Position numbers and translations under genes: made by a program. Of a stretch of DNA of 64,000 nt, positions 58,390 through 64,000 are shown one piece after another; the stretch's first letter is position 1; every line of letters starts with the position of its first letter. The stretch is from positions 17,360,735 through 17,424,734 of the forward strand of contig NC_057769.1 in assembly GCF_010389155.1 (NCBI RefSeq), in the 5' to 3' direction. The notes beneath the pieces are model-generated. The model did not search any database. It had not been told where the DNA came from and was given only the letters and a program-made list of their open reading frames with translations. The stretch is from Erigeron canadensis. Its lineage: Eukaryota; Streptophyta; Magnoliopsida; Asterales; Asteraceae.

Positions 58390-61300
58390 TATTGTCTGAT
58401 GTGGAGGGAGAACCAAGGAAGCCTATAAGTCTTTGGTATGTTGACAGTGGATGCTCTCGGCACATGACAGGGGACAAAAATGTTTTGTCCAATTATGAAG
58501 ATGTAAATGGTTCTTATGTTAGTTTCGTAGGTCCCAAGGGCGGCAACATCTTGGGCCAAGGTGATGTTGTCAATGGGAAGATTACGCTGGAGAAAGTCAA
58601 TTATGTGGAACAGTTAGCACATAATTTATTAAGTGTTTCTCAGATTTGTGACAAGGGAAACAATGTCCATTTTACTGAGAAAGAACCACTTATGTTGAAA
58701 CCAGGATATGTTATTCCTGAAGATTGGATTCTGCTGAAAGCTCCTAAGAAGAGAGACATCTATGGCCTTGTGTTAGGTGTTAGTGATCCAAAGGAGTCTG
58801 TTTGCTTGTTAGCGAAAGCAAACAAATCTGAATCTTTACTATGGCATAGAAGAATTGGACATATCAATTTCCGAAAGATGAATGACATTGTCAAACATGG
58901 TTTGGTTGAAGGCGTTCCCATGAAACGATTTGGGATGGAAGACAAATGTGTACCTTGTCTGAAAGGGTAAACAGCAAAATTCTCCACATAAACCGAAACA
59001 AGAAAATTCTATTGCCAATCCTTTCGAGTTACTTCACATGGATTTATTTGGTCCAGTGAATGTAAGAAGTATCGGTGGGATGTATTACTGTTTGGTGGTT
59101 ACTGATGATTACTCGAGTTTCTCATGGGTATTCTTTCTTAAATCAAAAGATGACACTCCGCAGATTTTGATAAATTTCTTTGTCGAAACTGAAAATATTT
59201 ATGGAGTTCGTGTTAAGAGATCCAGGAGTAACAATGGAACTGAATTCAAGAATAATGTGATGGATGTCTTTTGTTTGTCAAAAGGAATCCAACATCAATA
59301 CAGTTCTCCGTATGAACCACAACAGAATGGAGTTGCTGAAAGAAAGAATAGGACTCTAATCTAGACAGCCAGAACTATGCTTGCAGATTCAGGGCTTCCT
59401 ACTATGTTTTGGGCGGAGGCGGTGAATATAGCTTGTCATATTTTAAATAGGGTTACTGTAGTTAAGCGTCATAATAAGACATGTTATGAGCTTCTACATA
59501 AGAAGAAACCAAATTTACAGAATGTTGAACCATTTGGTGTATCGTGTACTTTCTTGAAGTATCTACCTCAGTCAAAAGTTGAAGAGGGATTTTTCATAGG
59601 TTATAAACCAGGAACATCAATTCAACGGGTTTACAATAAACAGACCGACAAAGTTGATTTGGGAACAAATGTCAAGATTGTCAGTCATAAGCCCGCTATT
59701 TATTCTGGAAGTGGTAAGAACTTTGATTACGATAGTGTGTTTAGTTCACTACATGGTCCCGATTCTTATTCAGATCCTGAGACAGTTGATGATGTGATTA
59801 TTTTAAGAGATCACATGGATAATACTCCTACATTTCCGCCTACTCGAAATGTCGATACTACTCCAACCAAAGTTCAGTCTACTACTGATGTTGATGAAAG
59901 TGGTAAGGGCAAGAATAATACACCAGATTCAGATGATAATGAACCCGAGAACACTACACCACTTACTCCATCGAAGGTTACATTGCCTGATGATGATCCT
60001 ATTTCTGAATAATCGGAAGATGATATTAGCTCTCCTGAGTTTCATATTAGAACCAATTTTGAAGAAAGTGTAAATGTTGATTCGGTTCCTCAATATCGAA
60101 TTAATAAGGATAATCCAGTTGAGAATATCCTTGGTAATGCTACAGAACCTGTTCGAACTAGAAATCAGTTGAATAAGGATCTGACTAGTTTGTTTTGTGA
60201 AGTGAAAGACACTGGATTGATAACTGAGTGTTTATATTCTGATTCATTTCACAAGTAGAACCTAAGAATGTTAAGGCAGCACTTCAAGATCCATGTTGGG
60301 TTGAAGCTATGCAAGAAGAATTAGCTCAATTTGAAAAAGTTGGAGTTTGGGAGTTAGTAGATGTGCCTAGAGGTAAAGAACCGATTAGAACTCATTGGGT
60401 ATATAAATGCAAACGAGATGACAAAGGGATCGTTACTAGAAATAAAGCACGTTTGGTTGTTCAGGGGTTTGCACAACGAGAAGGATATGACTATAACGAA
60501 ACTTTTGCGCCAGTTGCTAGGATTGAAGCTATAAGGTTATTTTTAGCCTATGCAAGTTTCAAAGGTATAAAGGTGTATCAGTTAGACGTTAAGAGTGCCT
60601 TCTTATACGGTGAAGTTAAAGAAGAAGTGTATGTTCACCAACCACCAGGGTTTGAAGATCCGAACTATCCAAGAAGAGCATATCGTTTGGATAAGGCTCT
60701 TTATGGATTGCATCAAGCACCCAGTGTGTGGTATGAAAAGTTGTCGACGCATTTGTTCACAAATGGATTTACAAGAGGATCGATAGACAACACATTGTTT
60801 GTCAAATGGAAGAAGCGAGATTATCTAATTGTACAAGTTTACGTAGATGATATCATTTTTGGTTCATCTAATATAAAGATGTGCAAAGAGTTTGAAATGA
60901 GCATGAATATTGTATCTAAAATGAGTGCTATGGGGGAATTACAATTTTTCCTCGGACTAAAAGTAGATCAAAGGAAAGATGGATTCTTTATTCACCAATC
61001 TAAGTATGTCGATGACATCTTGGAGTGGTTTCAAATGTTAGAGTCCAAGACATATGGTACTCCTATTCAACAAAATCATGGTTTAGGAGTTCTTGATCCG
61101 AAAGATGAACTTGTGGATGCAACTTATTATCGTGCTATTATTGGCTCATTGATGTATCTGACTGCTTCGCGTCCAGATATTATGTTCGCTGTTTGTCTTT
61201 GCGCTAGATTTCAAGCTAGTCCGAAAGAGTCACATTTGACTGCAACAAAACGTATTCTACGTTATCTTAAGGGAAACCAAGGGCTTGGTCTATGGTATCC

Positions 61301-61794
61301 AATGGGAGGAACGTTTGATTTTGTTGCATATACTAATTCGGACTTTGGCAGTTGTAACAATGACAGAAAGTCTACGACTGGAGGTTGTCAGTTGTTAGGA
61401 GGAAGATTAGTATCATGGCAGTGCAAGAAGTAGACATGTGTTGCTCAGTCTTCATGTGAGGCAGAGTATATGGCTGCTGGTAGCTGTTGTTCCCAGGTAT
61501 TGTGGATTCAGCAACAACTTCGTGACTACGGTATGGATTTTCTTGATACTCCTATTAGAATAGACAATAAGTCAGCTATAGACATTACAAATAACCCCTG
61601 TCATGCATAAGGTCACCAAGCATAATGATATTAGATATCATTTCTTGCGTGATTGTGCCCAAAAGAAGTTAATTCATTTGGAAAAGGTTATAACCGATGA
61701 TAATTTAGCTGATCTGTATACCAAAGCATTTGATAAGGCTCGATTTGAGAAGTTAATTCTTCTCAATGGGATGAAGAATGTTGATTCATATTAA
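58390..61794 (+). pseudogene. Copia F pol (PR-IN-RT-RH), multiply broken
   Basis: Protease DSG lies in LWYVDSGCSRHMTG. Pre-integrase HRRIGHINFRKM follows. An extra G at 58964-58966 shifts the frame after CVPCLKG. The integrase core resumes with MDLFGPVNVRS, VVTDDYSSFSW and the Glu-containing GVAERKNRTL, which E lacks. TAG at 59362 and TAA at 60010 interrupt. A one-base loss near 60240 follows. The longest open part (60309-61433) covers RT with FAPVARIEAIRL, DVKSAFLYG and YVDDIIFGSS. TAG at 61431 breaks RNase H just before TCVAQSSCEAEYMAA. One further small shift lies near 61598. The last frame ends GMKNVDSY at 61794. Dead copy, but informative for what E has lost. Confidence 0.9.
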
Positions 61795-63502
61795 ATCTCT
61801 CAAAGAACTAATTTTGTAAGTTTGTGTCTATAAATAGCTAGAGTCATAAAAATACAAAAAGAGTTCTTAGTGTCATAAAAAACCATAAAAATGTGAAAAA
61901 TGAGAAAATGACAAAAATATGAAGAGATTTAAGTTAATGATGTCAGATGATTAGAAGTGAGGATACTTAGCTTTTAAGTCTGCTTAATCGTAATATAACT
62001 ACTTAGTTCAGTGATTACAATTTGGGATATATTGGTAAACACAAAGTAGCAAGGTTTCCTTAATCTGAACTTAAATATACAATGTTTTTGTGGGAAACAT
62101 ATTCAGATATATGGCTGAGAATGCTTGCTTTTCAGTAATGAATTGATCTAGTCCTTAAATTTTGTGAAAGATCTAGCATTACTATATGATTTGTTTAAAA
62201 TATAGGCAAAAACCTTTACAACTCATAAGCATGAAAGCTAAATGTGATATTGTTTATGCAAATGAAATGAATGTTATTTAAGGGGCTAATGTAGTCTTTG
62301 ACATTTGGACAAGTATGTCCTCGGGGTGTCTTTGTATACCTAGCCTACCTAAAGCTTTCAACTTGGGATAGGTTGTCAGAAAGTTCGCTACATGGGTCTC
62401 ATAGAAAATCACGGGTTCCTTATAAATAATGAAATACAAAAGCAAATAAGTTAAATCACAAAGTAATTAAATTGAGTTATCTAAAAAGTGTCTCATGATT
62501 TGTTTAAGGGTGTTTTTGAATATATATTGAATATTTGTTATCTTAGTGCTTGTATCGATTACGGAAGTATATCTGAATGTGGGTCACATAAGTTCGCAAA
62601 CTATTCAGTGGCATATTAGGCTACTCGGGTTACATGGTAACTGTCCTTGTCCAGGGTATGTCGAAAGTGTCATAACTCAAAGGAAACTGGAAGTACCGAG
62701 TATTTAAAAGGACAAATATACCGGTAATCGTGGTTGGGTCACTGTTCATAACTAATAATAAGAGAATTATTTCTCACTTGCAGACTTATGTAAATGCTAA
62801 TCTGATCTAATCTGCAAAAACTTAGAATTTCTTGTAAATAAATAAAGTAGTTTAGTTTTTATTTTATTTTATTTTATTTTTATTTTTTTTGTTTTGTTTT
62901 CGTTTTTATTTTTATTTTTGTAATAAGTGTCATTTTGTGTGTCAAACTAGTTCTTATTGCACGAGAGATTTGATAAGCATTAAAGGTTATAATTCTTAGT
63001 GAATTATATAAGTCTTGTTGCTTACGGTATAAATGTTTAAAAGATGGATTTTCTAATTAATACATAAGTTGTTTAATTTAGAAAATGAAATATTTTGAAA
63101 ATTGAAAAGTCAAAATATTTTTGAATGTGTTTCAAGTAAATTTTTGAAATTTCAATTGTTTTTGGTTGATAAGTATGTTTGACAAAGATTAGACTTGCCT
63201 TAGATCTTGTAATAATTGTTAGGTTAAGATTTTGATTGTTTTGCATATTTATGATATTTTTATTATTTTTGATGCATTGATGAAGTTTGTTAAGTATGCA
63301 GGTTACAGATAATAAACTCATTTTAAATGAAATTGGCATCAAAATTTCAGATTGTGATTGAAGGCAAAATTGTTTTCGCTTGCTTATTAGAATTGCATTG
63401 CGACGGACAATAAAAGTTGTTCAGAAATTAGAAGAATTGTACAACAAGGTTGGATTGCCTTGTATTTATTAACTTAAGACTTAGTGTGATAGGTTATAAT
63501 TG
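61795..63502 (+). other. Copia F post-pol spacer
   Basis: Non-coding. An ATTTT-type simple repeat lies near 62855-62925. Homologous in inverse orientation to 43900-45706 of E. Confidence 0.75.
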
Positions 63503-63828
63503 TATTGTAATCAACACGATTTTCATAACCGAATTCACATCAACAATGGCGTTTGGTTAGTGTGTGTGTTCTTGGTGTTTGTGTGTGTTTTGAGAGATAA
63601 TTGGGATCAAGAGTGTGATGTTCAGGAGTAATAGTATGAAGAATGTGTTGTTAATATGTCAAAGTTATAATTTCTAAGGAATTGAGGGTTATTTATAGTC
63701 CAAACTATCTAACTATGCTAATTAACACTATTAGCCCCTCAAGCTTAGAAATTATCAACTCATGACTTAACAACAAGTAAGTCCATAACTTAAATTACAA
63801 TGTATCACTATTTTTTGGATTTCTAACA
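63503..63828 (-). repeat. 3' LTR of copia-like element G (326 bp)
   Basis: Minus strand begins TGTTAGAAATCCAAAAAATA at 63828 and ends near 63503 (ATTACAATACA). TATAAATA on the minus strand is the complement of 63690-63697. It interrupts copia F. Confidence 0.7.
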
Positions 63829-63840
63829 TTCTCCCCCTTA
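63829..63840 (-). other. Polypurine tract of element G
   Basis: The minus strand reads TAAGGGGGAGAA directly before the LTR start TGTTAGAAATCC. Confidence 0.75.
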
Positions 63841-64000
63841 GTGATATATTGTAAGGTCTTGAAGTACGTGTTGATTTGTCTTGTAGGAATGAATTTGATG
63901 AGCCCGGTGATGAAGACAATTGGTAAGTTGAAACAAGTCTTCAAAGCTTTCTCATTGTCTTTGGAGAACTTGATTCAGTATTGGTTTTGGACTTCTTGAA
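63841..64000 (-). mobile_element. Start of element G internal region (3' side)
   Basis: No open frame in any minus frame over these 160 bases. Probably 3' untranslated sequence of the element that continues right of the window. Confidence 0.5.

Larger units (their letters stand above)
54043..63502 (+). mobile_element. Ty1/copia element F, SIRE-type, 5' and pol part
   Basis: Sister of copia E in opposite orientation: LTR 54043-54723, PBS, leader, gag, pol and part of the post-pol spacer. Homology to E stops near 63502 where copia G's LTR begins. Env-like genes and 3' LTR, if present, lie outside the window. It has more nonsense and frameshift mutations than E. Confidence 0.9.

Overview
This window looks like eudicot plant nuclear DNA. 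The evidence is AT-rich intergenic sequence, retrotransposon primer-binding sites complementary to plant initiator-Met tRNA, and Ty3/gypsy, Ty1/copia, hAT, PIF/Harbinger, MULE and LINE coding remnants. From memory, the gag-pol proteins most resemble families abundant in Asteraceae (daisy, lettuce and tansy relatives); that assignment is inference. I see no intact cellular gene, rRNA, tRNA or CRISPR array. The window is a repeat-dense block with insertions nested inside insertions, and nearly every coding frame is broken.

Layout. 1-9804: the 5' part of a minus-strand gypsy element (gypsy A). It has a 3.95 kb LTR, a PBS, an extra proline-rich ORF with a C-terminal hydrophobic segment upstream of gag, and a frameshifted gag-pol that runs off the left edge. 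9805-10948: an older LTR fragment. 10949-12541: an L1-type LINE reverse-transcriptase remnant split by a 987-bp MULE-like element, which itself carries a SINE-like insert. 12542-12799: a TA-flanked MITE. 12926-14288: a PIF/Harbinger-type MITE. 14502-19275: a Harbinger element with a DDE transposase pseudogene, split by a gypsy 3' fragment (gypsy B) with a 3.0 kb LTR. 19276-22713: mostly unassigned, with a fold-back element and a small Helitron-like element. 22714-26179: a complete hAT element with near-matching TSDs, ACCGGTT-rich subterminal ends and a transposase broken by one frameshift. 26188-28344: unassigned DNA with two more Helitron-like ends and two possible minus-strand exons.

28345-53634: a solo gypsy LTR (gypsy C) split by two later insertions. 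Copia D (28539-36516) has two 716-bp LTRs. Copia E (38207-52964) is a 14.8 kb SIRE-type element with a perfect AAATT target duplication and downstream env-like ORFs preceded by a candidate splice acceptor. 54043-63502: copia F, a sister of E in the opposite (head-to-head) orientation. Its 3' half is interrupted at 63503 by the 3' LTR of another minus-strand copia element (copia G) that leaves the window on the right.

Relative order from nesting: gypsy C is older than D and E; the Harbinger element is older than gypsy B; the LINE is older than the MULE; F is older than G. By eye, the two LTRs of D differ at about 14 of 716 positions and those of E at about 21 of 683, so D looks somewhat younger than E. 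The most unusual items are the extra ORF of gypsy A, the possible spliced expression of the env-like genes of E, the TGACGTCA palindromes in the E/F LTRs, the mosaic gag of E versus F, and exon-like pieces on both sides of the 25-kb nested block.
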